NCBI GenBank assembly: GCA_964578605.1
Contig: CAZODO010000019.1
Coordinates: 3,384-67,383 of the forward strand
Reading direction: 5' to 3'
DNA: 64,000 bases
DNA from: JAXMHN01 sp964578605
GTDB taxonomy: Bacteria; Verrucomicrobiota; Verrucomicrobiia; Limisphaerales; SIBE01
Shown here piece after piece: positions 51,560 through 60,541 of the stretch. The position numbers and the translations under genes were made by a program. The notes under the pieces were generated by a model that was not told the DNA's origin, made no database searches, and saw only the letters and a list, made by a program, of their open reading frames with translations. Numbering within the stretch: the stretch's first letter is position 1; every line of letters starts with the position of its first letter.

Positions 51560-52633
51560 TTACTTTGGCCACTCGCCATTGACGATCGGGCGCAGCGAGA
51601 GCTTGGCCGGATCAAGGGCGACATGCCGCACCTTCTGCCGTTTCCAGGTATACGTGACATGCACAACGCCATTGCTGGCTTGGATCACGGCCGGGTAACT
51701 GTATTCGCCAGGTTCGCTTTCGAGGACGAGTGCCGCCTGCCAGATTTCACCGTCCGCGGAAACCGCCACGTTCAAGGGGGAGCGGCCCCGAGCGGTGTGA
51801 TTGTAGACGAGCAGATGGCGGCCGTCCTTGAGCGTCACGGCGTCGGTGCCGGAATTTGGATTGGGCAATTCCGTCAAAGTGAGAGGACCCCAGGTGGAGC
51901 CGGCGTCATCGGACGTGGTTCGGAAGATTCTGCCTTCGCGGGTGCGCCCTAAAGCCATGAGCCGGTCGCCGCCGAGGAACAGAACACTCGGTTGGATCGC
52001 ACGCAGGGCCACGCCGTCGTGAAGCAAGTCCGTCCGTTCCCAGGTCCGCCCCAGGTCGCGGGTGCGTTCAAAGTAGATCGCCCACTTGCTGGGGCGTTCG
52101 TCGGTTTCGTTGCTCGTAGGACACAGAATATCGCCATTCGCGAGCTGCACCGGCTTGTTCTTGATGGGGCCAAAGATCCCTTCGGGCAAGCGGCACGGTT
52201 GTGACCACCTCCTTCCATTATCCACAGAAGTCGTGAGCATTCCCCACCAGGTTTGCGGCGAAGGCCCGACTTTGTAAAAGAGCATGAGCGGGCCGTTGTG
52301 CGGCTGAAAAAGAACCGGATTCCACGTTGGGTGTCGCACCACCGCGCCGTTGGACTTGCGGTACTGAATGCCGTTCGCGACTTCAACCGGCGCAGACCAT
52401 TGGCCGCTCTCCAGCCGAGAGACCCAGATCCCGACATCGGGATCCTTCTCATCCGTGCCGCCAAACCAAGCGGCCACCAAATTGCCAGCGGTCGTCTCGA
52501 CAATCGTTGACGCGTGGCAGGAGGGGAACGGGGCGGTTTCGTAAATGAACTCGCTCTTGAGCAAAGCGGGATCCGCGGCCCACAATGGAATAGCGATCAA
52601 GAGCGAGGCGAACGTGAGATTTGTCCGGGTCAT
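51560..52633 (-). CDS. Exported sialidase/BNR-repeat glycosidase-like protein
   Basis: The 357-residue protein has a signal peptide (about residues 1-20) and a six-bladed propeller of the BNR/Asp-box type. Asp boxes with S/T-x-D-x-G-x-x-W are seen in TSVDNGRRW, RTRDLGRTW, TSDDAGSTW and SADGEIW. It belongs to the predicted-neuraminidase group (BNR_2-like), known or expected to release terminal sialic acid, though related proteins act on other substrates. ATG 52633 is chosen by the signal peptide; the longer frame from 52993 is in another gene's antisense. It begins 11 bases after the Gfo/Idh stop, so the two are probably co-transcribed. Confidence 0.85.
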   Translation of the reverse strand: MTRTNLTFASLLIAIPLWAADPALLKSEFIYETAPFPSCHASTIVETTAGNLVAAWFGGTDEKDPDVGIWVSRLESGQWSAPVEVANGIQYRKSNGAVVRHPTWNPVLFQPHNGPLMLFYKVGPSPQTWWGMLTTSVDNGRRWSQPCRLPEGIFGPIKNKPVQLANGDILCPTSNETDERPSKWAIYFERTRDLGRTWERTDLLHDGVALRAIQPSVLFLGGDRLMALGRTREGRIFRTTSDDAGSTWGPLTLTELPNPNSGTDAVTLKDGRHLLVYNHTARGRSPLNVAVSADGEIWQAALVLESEPGEYSYPAVIQASNGVVHVTYTWKRQKVRHVALDPAKLSLRPIVNGEWPK

Positions 52634-52644
52634 GGTGGTTCGGA

Positions 52645-53946
52645 TTAGATGCTCCAGCCGGCGCGGTACTTGTGCTGGATATACTGCGCCGCCTCGGCCG
52701 AATTGGGGGCGCGCAATTGGGCGGGATTCCACTCGAGCTTCTTGCCCACGCGATACGCAACATTGCCCAGCAGGGCAGTCTCCGTTAGCGGCCCGGAGTA
52801 ATCGAAGTTGCAGGTTGTCTTTCCGCCTGACTTGCAGGCTTCCGTCCATTCCTTGTGGTGGCCGATGGAGTCCTTGATGAACGGAGCAGGCTTCGTGAAA
52901 CCGACGAACTTCTCTTCCGGCAGGAGTTGATGGCGGTTGTAGTCGGAAAGGAGCATGCCCTTCTCGCCCACAAACAGGACCGCGCTCTGCCACCGGCCAA
53001 TGTAATCAGGCGAAATAATCTCGGAAAGCAGCGCCGGCTTCTTGCCTCCGTGATACCAAGTCAGGAGGACGGGGGGTTGCTCGCCGCGGGCGGGGAACTC
53101 GTAGCGGACAATGAGCCAGGGCGGAGTGGATTCGGGGTGAACCGGCGGTCCGTCGACCACTTCGGCGCTGAGGGGATACTTCAAATCGAGAGCCCAGAAG
53201 GGAAGATCCATGAAATGGCAGCCGAAATCAGCCAGCGATCCCCCGCCAAACGCCCACCAGTTGCGCCACTTGAACGGGACCCATTCGGGGCTGTAAGGCC
53301 GCGGCTCGACCGGCCCGAGCCAGAGATCGTAATGGATGTGGGCCGGGACAGGCGGCGTTTCCTTGGGCAGTTCCATCCCACCGTAGGACGAGTTCACCCA
53401 AACATGCACTTCCTTGACCGGGCCGACCGCTCCGCGTTGGACCAACTCGACCGTGCGCCGGTAATTGCTGCCGGCATGGATCTGGGTGCCGAGTTGAGTG
53501 ACCCGGTTCTCCTTGCGGGCTGTCTCGGTGATGATGCGGGCTTCTGAAATGGTGCGGGCAAGGGGCTTCTCGCAATACACGTGCCGTCCGCTCCGGAGCG
53601 CGCCGACAGCCGCGACGGCGTGGCAATGGTCCGGAGTCGCAACCACGACAGCATCGATACCCTTCTGATCGAGCATCCGGCGAAAATCGTTGTAGGTCTT
53701 GGCCTGCGGGAACTTCTCGGACGCGCCCCTCAGGTGATTATCGTCGATGTCGCAAAGGGCGACGATGTTCTCGTGGGCCACGTTGGTGAGGTCGTAATTC
53801 CCCTGATTGGCGACGCCAATGACGCCGATATTGAGCTTTTCGTTGGGCGAAGCTCCGCGCGTCGCGAATCCGGAGGCCAGGAAGGGGGCCAAACTCGCGA
53901 CAGTGGTGCGCTGGAGAAACTGACGGCGACTAAGAATGCATTTCAT
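52645..53946 (-). CDS. Tat-exported Gfo/Idh/MocA-family oxidoreductase
   Basis: The 433-residue protein starts with a twin-arginine leader (SRRQFLQRTTVASLAPFLA) and then a Rossmann fold (IGVIGVANQGNYDL). It carries DAVVVATPDHCHA and the EKPLARTISEA signature (Lys of the E-K-P motif) of the Gfo/Idh/MocA family. The C-terminal domain has GGGSLADFGCHFMDLPFWAL. Such exported oxidoreductases are abundant in Verrucomicrobiota and Planctomycetes and act on sugars, some as NAD-dependent glycosidases. The substrate is unknown, but linkage to a sialidase gene suggests glycan use. ATG 53946 is chosen by the leader. Confidence 0.88.
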   Translation of the reverse strand: MKCILSRRQFLQRTTVASLAPFLASGFATRGASPNEKLNIGVIGVANQGNYDLTNVAHENIVALCDIDDNHLRGASEKFPQAKTYNDFRRMLDQKGIDAVVVATPDHCHAVAAVGALRSGRHVYCEKPLARTISEARIITETARKENRVTQLGTQIHAGSNYRRTVELVQRGAVGPVKEVHVWVNSSYGGMELPKETPPVPAHIHYDLWLGPVEPRPYSPEWVPFKWRNWWAFGGGSLADFGCHFMDLPFWALDLKYPLSAEVVDGPPVHPESTPPWLIVRYEFPARGEQPPVLLTWYHGGKKPALLSEIISPDYIGRWQSAVLFVGEKGMLLSDYNRHQLLPEEKFVGFTKPAPFIKDSIGHHKEWTEACKSGGKTTCNFDYSGPLTETALLGNVAYRVGKKLEWNPAQLRAPNSAEAAQYIQHKYRAGWSI

Positions 53947-54216
53947 GGTGCTATTACGAGCGCGGAACGGCACGAAAGCAAATGTTTTTGAGCCGGCGAC
54001 GCTTCTGTTTTGCCTCTCATTCTTCGGAGCGCCGGCTTGCAGACGGCTTCGCTCTCGCCGCCGCGACGAACGAGCAGAGCCTGAAAGCCGGCTGCAAGCC
54101 GGCGCTCCGAACAAAATGAGGATTGCGAGGTGTTTCGGCAAAGTGCTGGCCAGAGCCATGCGGGAAGCGCTATGGTCGGTTGCATCCTCAATTCGCCGCT
54201 GCGGGACAATGATTTT
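53947..54216. other. Divergent region with REP-like palindrome
   Basis: This 270-base region lies between the divergent Gfo/Idh (minus) and GH2 (plus) genes, so both promoters must sit here or close by. The central third is occupied by the REP-like palindrome at 54024-54110. No gene is supported. Confidence 0.5.
54024..54110. repeat. REP-like long palindrome
   Basis: Arms 54024-54049 and 54085-54110 are complementary at 25 of 26 positions and start with TCGGAGCGCCGGC. The 35-base centre is also GC-rich. Such palindromes resemble REP elements that occur in many copies in some genomes. Only one copy is in this window. Confidence 0.75.
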
Positions 54217-57171
54217 ATGAGCAAATCCATAGGCATCCTGATCGGACTGGTCGTTTTGGCCGCCACCCCCCTGCTCGCCGCAGAGAGCCGGGTTCCAACG
54301 GCACTCGTCTCCTTGGAAGGCAGCGGTTGGGTGGTCGCGGCGGATTCCAGGAACGTGGGCCGGGAGGAGGCCTGGTGGAAAACGCCAGTGGCTGGGGCGA
54401 AACCTGTCCGTGTGCCCGGCATCTTCCAGGAGGCGTTGCCGGGATACCACGGCGTGGCTTGGTACTGGCGCGAGTTCAGTTCTCCGGTGAACCCTTATCA
54501 GGGCGGGCGATGCCGCATCCGCTTCCACGCTGTGGATTACCTGGCGCACGTCTGGTTGAACGATGTCTTGGTGGGCGGACACGAAGGTGCTGAAACCCCG
54601 TTTCTCCTCGATATCACTGACGCCATGCGCGCCGACGGACCGAATCGATTGGCCGTGCGCGTTCTCAATCCCACGGCGGAGCGGATCGACGGCATGGTCC
54701 TCAACGAAGTCCCGCATCGCAATAAGGCCGCCTCCGGCATTTCGGTCGGCGGCTCTTACAATAGCGGAGGGATCGTTGGACCGGTCGAGGTTTTCTGGAC
54801 CCCCGCGGTGCGCATCGATGACGTTTATGTGCGGCCGGATTGGAAGGACGGTTCGGTGCGCGTTCAGACGACGCTTTTCAATACAGGCACAACCTCTGTC
54901 CGGGCGAAAACCGAGTTCGTCATTACCCCTGCGAGTGGAAATGAGCCGGTGGCGGCATTGACCGTTGACCAGGCGGTCGCGCCCGGCTCGAGTCAGGTGG
55001 ACTGTGCGCTGCAAGTGCCGCAACACAAGCTCTGGCGCCTGGAGGAACCGTTCCTGTACCGCTTGACCGCTCGCGTGGTGGTGGACGGCAGCCCCGACGC
55101 CCACGGGCATGCCACGCGATTTGGATTCCGCGAATTGCGTGTCGAGCACGGCTATTTTCAGTTGAACGGAAAGCGCATCTTTTTAAAGAGCTCTCACACG
55201 GGCAATCACTGCCCGGTCGGAGCCATTCTGCCACCCGATACCGCGCCGGACCTGCTGCGGAAAGACCTCGTTTATATGAAAGCTTGCGGCTTCAACATGG
55301 TCCGGTTCATCGCCGGGATGGCTCATCCTTATCAGCTCGACCTGTGCGACGAGATTGGGCTCATGGTGTACGAGGAAAACCTGTCCGCCTGGTTGCTGGC
55401 CGATTCGCCCAAAATGGCGGAGCGCTTCGATTCCAGCCTCCGTGAAATGGTGCTGCGCGACCGCAATCATCCGTGCGTGGTGATTTTCGGCCTGGTGAAC
55501 GAGATGTCCAACGGTCCGATGGTCAGGCATTCGGTGGCTAGTCTCGGGTTGCTCCGGTCGCTGGATGACTCACGACTCGTCCTGCAGCAAAGCGGACGCT
55601 GGGACGGGCAGTTCCACATCGGTTCGGTCTCCAACCCAGGTTCGACCCGCTGGGAACATGTGTGGGGCGTCGAAAGTCCCGAATACCAGGGCACAGCCCG
55701 GAACGGTCCCTGGGGCGGCTATTTTGAAGGGGCTGGCGATGCCCATATCTACCCCGTCACGCCTCACACGCCCGCGATTGAAGAAGGGATTCGCAACCTG
55801 GGCCGCGACACCAAACCCGTGTTTCTCTCCGAGTACGGTATTGGCAGCCTCATGAACGCCATCCGGGAACGGCGGTTTTATGAACAACACGGCGCCAATC
55901 CGGATTGGGACGACTTCAAGTATTTCAAGCAAACGGAGGAGAAACTCGTAGCCGACTGGCAGCGGTTTGGCATGGACGGTGTCTACGCGTTTCCCGAGGA
56001 AATGCTGCGCGCCAGCCAGCGCCTGCATGTCCGGCAGCGGGAGTTGGGTTTCAGCCTGATCCGATCCAATCCGCGTATCTGCGGCTACAACCTCACGGGT
56101 TTGCTCGACCACGGCTACACGGGAGAAGGGCTTTGGACCTTTTGGCGCGAGTTCAAGCCTGGCATCATGGACATCCTCCAGGAAGGCTGGGCGCCTCTGA
56201 GATGGTGCCTGTTTGCATCGCCGATTCACGCTTACGTCGGGCGCCCGGTCCGGCTCGAAGTCGTCCTGGCGAACGAAGGCGCCCTCGCGCCTGGAGCGTA
56301 TCCTGTTTGGCTGCGTGTTCTGGGACCCGAAGGGATCGTGTGGGAGAAGAAGACCCAGGTCGTGGTTCCCCAACCGGACGAGGCCGGCGGGCCGCTGGCC
56401 ATTCCTGTCTTCGTCGAGGATGTCGTTCTGCCCGGATCTCCAGGCGTCCACACGTTCGCGGCGACGCTCGAACGGGGTGGCGCACCGGCCGCCGGACGTC
56501 TCCAATTCCACTTGAGCGCACCGGCCTTGGCTGAAAAGCGCCTCGCCGTGGGCGCGCTTGGACTGGATGAGCGTCACCGCGCCTGGCTTGAAGCTCGAGG
56601 GGTGTCGGTGCAAACCATGGGCGAGAATGGTCCCAATCTCCGGCAGCCGATCCTTGTGGGAAACGCCATTTCCACGATCACAGCATCGGACCGTGAAGAA
56701 CTGCAGCGGCGCGTTGCGCAGGGGAGCACAGCGATCCTGCTGGACCCGAATGTGTTTAGAAAGGGCGACGAGTCCATGGGGTGGTTCCCGCTCGCCAATA
56801 AGGGGCAGCTCACTCACTTCTCGGATTGGCTCTATCACAAGGAATGCGTGGCCAGGAAGCACGACCTGTTCAAGGGGCTAATGTCGCCCGGAATCATGGA
56901 TTGGGACTATTACGGGCCTTTGATCAGCAACCGGTTCTTTGAAGGGCAGGATACTCCCGACGACGTGGCGGTGGCCGCGTTTGCGATCTGCCATTCCAGC
57001 CGCCCCGACGGGTATGCTTCGGGCTTGATGCTTGGCGCCTGCAAAGTGGGCCAAGGCCGGATCATTCTGAACACGTTGAACATTCTCGATAACCTCGATC
57101 AACATCCGGCGGCCGATCGGCTGTTGCTCAACCTGGTGGCCTATGGATCGGCAAAGGTCACTCTTCAATGA
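54217..57171 (+). CDS. Exported glycoside hydrolase family 2 protein
   Basis: The 984-residue protein has a signal peptide (about residues 1-22), then a sugar-binding jelly roll (about 45-210), an immunoglobulin-like domain, and the GH2 TIM barrel. The acid/base Glu429 lies in IFGLVNEMSN and the nucleophile Glu539 in VFLSEYGIG. Segments KSSHTGNHCPVG and GFNMVRFIAGMAH are typical barrel strands. The C-terminal 350 residues add further beta domains and a glutamine-amidotransferase-like fold (DREELQRRVAQGSTAILLD). GH2 includes beta-galactosidase, beta-mannosidase and beta-glucuronidase; specificity is not determined. It is divergent from the Gfo/Idh and sialidase genes. Confidence 0.88.
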   Translation: MSKSIGILIGLVVLAATPLLAAESRVPTALVSLEGSGWVVAADSRNVGREEAWWKTPVAGAKPVRVPGIFQEALPGYHGVAWYWREFSSPVNPYQGGRCRIRFHAVDYLAHVWLNDVLVGGHEGAETPFLLDITDAMRADGPNRLAVRVLNPTAERIDGMVLNEVPHRNKAASGISVGGSYNSGGIVGPVEVFWTPAVRIDDVYVRPDWKDGSVRVQTTLFNTGTTSVRAKTEFVITPASGNEPVAALTVDQAVAPGSSQVDCALQVPQHKLWRLEEPFLYRLTARVVVDGSPDAHGHATRFGFRELRVEHGYFQLNGKRIFLKSSHTGNHCPVGAILPPDTAPDLLRKDLVYMKACGFNMVRFIAGMAHPYQLDLCDEIGLMVYEENLSAWLLADSPKMAERFDSSLREMVLRDRNHPCVVIFGLVNEMSNGPMVRHSVASLGLLRSLDDSRLVLQQSGRWDGQFHIGSVSNPGSTRWEHVWGVESPEYQGTARNGPWGGYFEGAGDAHIYPVTPHTPAIEEGIRNLGRDTKPVFLSEYGIGSLMNAIRERRFYEQHGANPDWDDFKYFKQTEEKLVADWQRFGMDGVYAFPEEMLRASQRLHVRQRELGFSLIRSNPRICGYNLTGLLDHGYTGEGLWTFWREFKPGIMDILQEGWAPLRWCLFASPIHAYVGRPVRLEVVLANEGALAPGAYPVWLRVLGPEGIVWEKKTQVVVPQPDEAGGPLAIPVFVEDVVLPGSPGVHTFAATLERGGAPAAGRLQFHLSAPALAEKRLAVGALGLDERHRAWLEARGVSVQTMGENGPNLRQPILVGNAISTITASDREELQRRVAQGSTAILLDPNVFRKGDESMGWFPLANKGQLTHFSDWLYHKECVARKHDLFKGLMSPGIMDWDYYGPLISNRFFEGQDTPDDVAVAAFAICHSSRPDGYASGLMLGACKVGQGRIILNTLNILDNLDQHPAADRLLLNLVAYGSAKVTLQ

Positions 57172-57326
57172 GAAGCTTCTGGCGAGAGGGAGTGACATTC
57201 GTGGCGGAGCGACTCGTCCAGGTTCTGGGACGAGGCCAAGCAGAGGCGATCCAACGGCCCAGGAGTTGTGTGCCGACGGCGAGGGATTGATTCGCCCGCG
57301 TCGGCTTCTTTCCGGAGGCCAACGCG

Positions 57327-57620
57327 CTATTTGCGGGAAGCTTGGAGGTTGCGCTGCCAAGCTCGCTCGGCATAGCGGCGCGCCTCTCGTGCTCCGCGCA
57401 AGAGGCAGTCGGAACTGATGTCACAGTCCAGAAGAGGCCAATGCACCGAAGAGTGACAAATTTCGAATTGGGCGCGTTCTTCTCGATTCGCCAGCATGAG
57501 AGTCGGATAAAAGGCGAGCGGCACACTGACAGATCGGCCGTCCTCCAATTCGAACGTCAGAAGCTCGTCCGTAATCTGCACAGATGCAATATCCGGGGGC
57601 GGAGTGCTGTTCCGTTTCAT
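57327..57620 (-). CDS. DUF2442 domain protein
   Basis: The 97-residue protein matches the DUF2442 pattern: VQITDELLTFELEDGRSVSVPL, then FYPTLMLANREERAQFEICHSSVHWPLLDCDIS and a basic end. DUF2442 proteins often sit next to DUF4160 and may be antitoxin-like, though their action is unproven. Here it overlaps the DUF4160 frame by 200 bases in a different reading frame, unusual for such a pair. It is convergent with the GH2 gene. Confidence 0.75.
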   Translation of the reverse strand: MKRNSTPPPDIASVQITDELLTFELEDGRSVSVPLAFYPTLMLANREERAQFEICHSSVHWPLLDCDISSDCLLRGAREARRYAERAWQRNLQASRK

Positions 57621-57837
57621 TCCAAGCTTCGATCAATTCGATTTCATGTGCCTCGAGGATCAGCACGATCTCGTGCAAATCGGCTCCCCGGAAGCCCTTG
57701 TTCCAGGAAAGTTGTACAGGTCCCAGCCAGAACTTCGCTTCGCACCCGGTCTTGTAAACGTGCACGTGCGGCGGTTCATCAGGCTCGGAACTGTAAAACC
57801 CGAGCCGATAGCCCTTGTCACGCAGCACCGTAGGCAC
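57421..57837 (-). CDS. DUF4160 domain protein with C-terminal overrun
   Basis: A GTG at 57837 starts the DUF4160 core (VPTVLRDKGYRLGFYSSEPDEPPHVHVYKTG, then AKFWLGPVQL and IELIEAWNE). Family members end soon after that last motif at about 80 residues. Here the frame instead continues about 60 residues to a stop at 57421, entirely through the DUF2442 gene in another frame. The extension looks arbitrary, so a lost stop is likely, or the pair is compacted. DUF4160 and DUF2442 are frequent neighbours and suspected toxin-antitoxin-like partners. Confidence 0.65.
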   Translation of the reverse strand: MPTVLRDKGYRLGFYSSEPDEPPHVHVYKTGCEAKFWLGPVQLSWNKGFRGADLHEIVLILEAHEIELIEAWNETEQHSAPGYCICADYGRASDVRIGGRPICQCAARLLSDSHAGESRRTRPIRNLSLFGALASSGL

Positions 57838-58338
57838 CCAAGCATCATATCTGCTTGTGCCTCCTCCCAAGACAAGCCGCCTGTTCCGACCCCAGGCGGC
57901 GGTGAACGGAGCATGCATTCGAGGAGCCTCCCGGGTCGGTCCCTGATGCGTCCGAAGTCCTTTTCTGCCGGCAGAGCAACACTCCGGCGCGATTCCGAGG
58001 TCACTCGCGGCATGCCGTGGAAGGACAAGACGCGCATGCCGGATCCATTTAAGCACCACAGCGGGCCGATTACGTCCGCACCACGACGGAACCACGGAGC
58101 GATAAGCGCTCCATTACGGAAGCACTACGGAGCCACTACGGAGCCACTACGGAGCCACTACGGAGCCACCCCATGGCCAGGAGTAGCGGGCTGCGTGTGC
58201 CCGAGCCTTTGCCGGCAGATGAGCGATCAGCTCTCTCCCGCAGCGGCGGGGGGCAAATTGACGATAACCGTGTGCCAGAAGCTTGCGCCTGGGTTCTGCG
58301 GCCGGATACTGTCCCGGCGTGATGGCAGCCCATCCCAA
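57838..58338. other. Intergenic stretch upstream of the anchor-type protein, holds array copy 4
   Basis: This 501-base stretch between the DUF4160 gene (minus) and the next plus gene holds the 11-base-period array at 58069-58167. Degenerate 11-mers in the same phase extend back to about 58025. Long frames pass through on both strands but show no domain. Its right end should contain the promoter of the next gene; no clear motif is seen. Confidence 0.5.
58069..58167. repeat. 11-base-period array, copy 4 (direct)
   Basis: Nine 11-mers follow each other in exact phase from 58069: ATTACGTCCGC, ACCACGACGGA, ACCACGGAGCG, ATAAGCGCTCC, ATTACGGAAGC, then four perfect copies of ACTACGGAGCC (58124, 58135, 58146, 58157). 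Unlike copies 1-3 the clear units all point the same way. A short hairpin (GGAGCG/CGCTCC, about 58096-58112) lies in the middle. Confidence 0.88.
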
Positions 58339-59220
58339 ATGAACGAAATGGAGGGGATGAATCGACGGAATTCACGGCGGCTCTGCAGTGGCCTGGCTGT
58401 CGCCTTGGCCTTCGCTCTCCTTCCGGAATGCCAAGGGCGGGCGCAGACACTTTATGACGGCTCGCTCGGCACGCTTCCGGAGGCGCAAGGCTGGACCTTC
58501 GGGGCCGTGGGAATGTTCAGCATCGAGGCCACCAACAACTTGGCGGTGCTGGACACGTCGCTTGCGCCATCCACCCAAGCCGGATGCACCCAAGTGATGG
58601 CTCCGGGTCTGGATCGCGCCCAGGGGTTTACCCTCTTGTTCACCGCTCAAGTCGATGCCGAGAGCCACAACAACACCCATCGAGCGGGCTTTTCCGTCAT
58701 CTTATTGGCCGGCGACAAGCAGGGCATTGAACTGGGATTCTGGACCGATACCATTTTCGCCCAATCGGATGTCCCCTTGTTCACGCATGGCGAAGACGCT
58801 TCGTTCCCGGTCGCCGACAGCTTAACGGCCTACGCGCTGAGTGTCATCGGGACGAACTACGTCCTGCGGGCCAATGGCGTGCCGCTCCTGTCCGGACCGG
58901 TCCGTGATTACACGGCGTTTGGCGGATTGATCAGCCCGTACCGAATCCCGAATTTCTTGTTCCTGGGCGACAACACCCGGTCGGCCAGCGCAAGGGTCCG
59001 GATCGGTCGAATCGCACTGATCCGGCCGGTCTTCCTCAGCTGTCGCAGTCCGGGAGTGATCTCCTGGATGGGAGTGGCCAAGGAATCTTATACCGTCCAG
59101 GCGAGTTTGAATCTGACCGTCTGGACGAACCTCGCCACGGTGACGTCCCTTGAGGACACGTTCTCGTTTACCAATAACATCCCACCGTCGATTGAGTTCC
59201 TCCGAGTCGTTTACCCTTAG
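58339..59220 (+). CDS. Exported choice-of-anchor Y-like protein
   Basis: The 293-residue protein has a signal peptide (about residues 10-36), then a beta-sandwich starting TLYDGSLGTLPEAQGW and containing GFSVILLAGDKQGIELGFWTD, YVLRANGVPLLSGPVRDY and PNFLFLGDNT. This resembles the NCBI choice-of-anchor Y domain. The last 70 residues (VISWMGVAKESYTVQASLNLTVWTNL) form a short Ig-like segment common in Verrucomicrobiota exported proteins. No C-terminal sorting signal is recognised here. ATG 58339 is chosen by the signal peptide; ATG 58357 is also possible. Confidence 0.65.
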   Translation: MNEMEGMNRRNSRRLCSGLAVALAFALLPECQGRAQTLYDGSLGTLPEAQGWTFGAVGMFSIEATNNLAVLDTSLAPSTQAGCTQVMAPGLDRAQGFTLLFTAQVDAESHNNTHRAGFSVILLAGDKQGIELGFWTDTIFAQSDVPLFTHGEDASFPVADSLTAYALSVIGTNYVLRANGVPLLSGPVRDYTAFGGLISPYRIPNFLFLGDNTRSASARVRIGRIALIRPVFLSCRSPGVISWMGVAKESYTVQASLNLTVWTNLATVTSLEDTFSFTNNIPPSIEFLRVVYP

Positions 59221-59244
59221 CCGTGAGCTTCCGCCTGCTTGGCG

Positions 59245-60504
59245 TCAGTGGTCGGTGAGCAGTGCGTGGGCGCGCTGGGCGAGTTGTTCAAGCGCGCCGC
59301 GCTGGGGGCGGGGCACGTTATAGAAGAGCATCGACCAGTTCACTTCGTAGCCCCCTTCTTCATAGGCTTCCGCTGTCGGGAGATAACCGATCATGCCGTT
59401 GGCACAATTGACGGTGTAAACCTGTCCGGTGCTGCCGCGCCCTGCCAGTTCCGTGAAGCGTGAGAAGACTTCGGCATTCGCTGTCACAACCGCCGCCTGC
59501 CCGAACTTGATCACAGTCAGTTCTGCACGGGTGCAAGATGGCTCCTTCCGACGCAATCGATCGTTCATGGAGATGCGCCACCCTTCAACCGCTTGCCGGA
59601 ACTTGTCGGGGAACTCGCGCGAGCCGGCTGTATCCGCGAGGCAGGCGTCAGCGTAGCGGTGGACGTCGGCAGCGTCCCACGGTTCCAAAGGCAGGTTGAC
59701 TTGAGTGCTCAGAACGCGCAGGGCGGGTGTCTCTTGCGGATGCGGGTCCCGGGCGGCTTCGAGGAGTTTCGACGCGGCGCCGCTGCCGATTTCGCGGCCC
59801 CAGTCGCGCATTTGGGCGGGTGTCACTCCCACTCCGGGCGGGTTGATATCGCCGCAGGCGCTGCTGGAAACGAGCGTGACCGGCCGGCCGGGCAAGGCTT
59901 CGGACAGGGCTTCGGCGGCGACACCCGGCCAATCGGCGCTGATTAAACTGCTGCGAAGACAGACCGGGTGCATCGCGTAGCTCAAAAACGCGGCCTTGAA
60001 TGTGCCATCGCGACGCTGCCAGCCAAAGACCCCCACACGAGAATCGACATGGGGCGACTTCGTTCCCCGGCGATCCGAGCCCAGTCGGCAGGTGCTCTGG
60101 CCCCTTCGAAGCACGCACGGTTCGGTTTGCCGCTGGGCCGCGCAGGCAGCTTCATGGAATTGGGTTTCAAGCCACGCAACGTATTTTGGCTGAACCTGGC
60201 CACAACCGGTAAGCTGGATCGCTGCCGGCGCACTGTGCGTGTGGGTCGTGGAAAGGACGACGCACGCCCGAGGAATTCGCAGGTTGGTTTCCACCCAAAC
60301 CCGCCAACGATCTGCGAGAGCCTGGTCTAAGGCGAGCAGGTCCGCATGCAACCAGAGCAAGCGTTCCTGGCCGTCTTCGAGATAGAGCGCGCGAAGCCAG
60401 AGCGGATCCAGAATGCGGGTGGAGGGCTGCGGCCGTATCGCAAACCCTGCCAGCTCAATGCCCGGCTCGGGGGTGATATTCAGTTGCGCGGTCCCCACCT
60501 TCAT
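59245..60504 (-). CDS. Neutral ceramidase-like protein (DUF/alkaline ceramidase N-terminal type), nucleophile Ser absent
   Basis: The 419-residue protein matches the neutral/alkaline ceramidase N-domain: VGTAQLNITPEPGIELAGF, then STTHTHSAPA, whose His residues bind zinc in the family, and YAMHPVCLR. In real ceramidases a GDVSPN motif carries the catalytic Ser. Here the equivalent reads GDINPPG, with Asn in its place. The role is therefore uncertain, perhaps another amidase or esterase. ATG 60504 starts 37 bases after the GH84 stop; upstream in-frame starts reach 60582. It closes the SSS-GH84 operon. Confidence 0.75.
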   Translation of the reverse strand: MKVGTAQLNITPEPGIELAGFAIRPQPSTRILDPLWLRALYLEDGQERLLWLHADLLALDQALADRWRVWVETNLRIPRACVVLSTTHTHSAPAAIQLTGCGQVQPKYVAWLETQFHEAACAAQRQTEPCVLRRGQSTCRLGSDRRGTKSPHVDSRVGVFGWQRRDGTFKAAFLSYAMHPVCLRSSLISADWPGVAAEALSEALPGRPVTLVSSSACGDINPPGVGVTPAQMRDWGREIGSGAASKLLEAARDPHPQETPALRVLSTQVNLPLEPWDAADVHRYADACLADTAGSREFPDKFRQAVEGWRISMNDRLRRKEPSCTRAELTVIKFGQAAVVTANAEVFSRFTELAGRGSTGQVYTVNCANGMIGYLPTAEAYEEGGYEVNWSMLFYNVPRPQRGALEQLAQRAHALLTDH

Positions 60505-60541
60505 AGAAGCGCAGGCGGCTGCTCGCGGTGCGGAGTCCCCT

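Noticed and set aside
54020..55149. N-terminal extension of the Gfo/Idh frame to 55149
   Set aside because: The added residues lie antisense to the GH2 gene and the Tat leader at 53946 marks the real start.
58012..58068. Further 11-base units upstream of array copy 4
   Set aside because: Units are too degenerate to separate from chance in the first 50 bases, so the array is reported from 58069.
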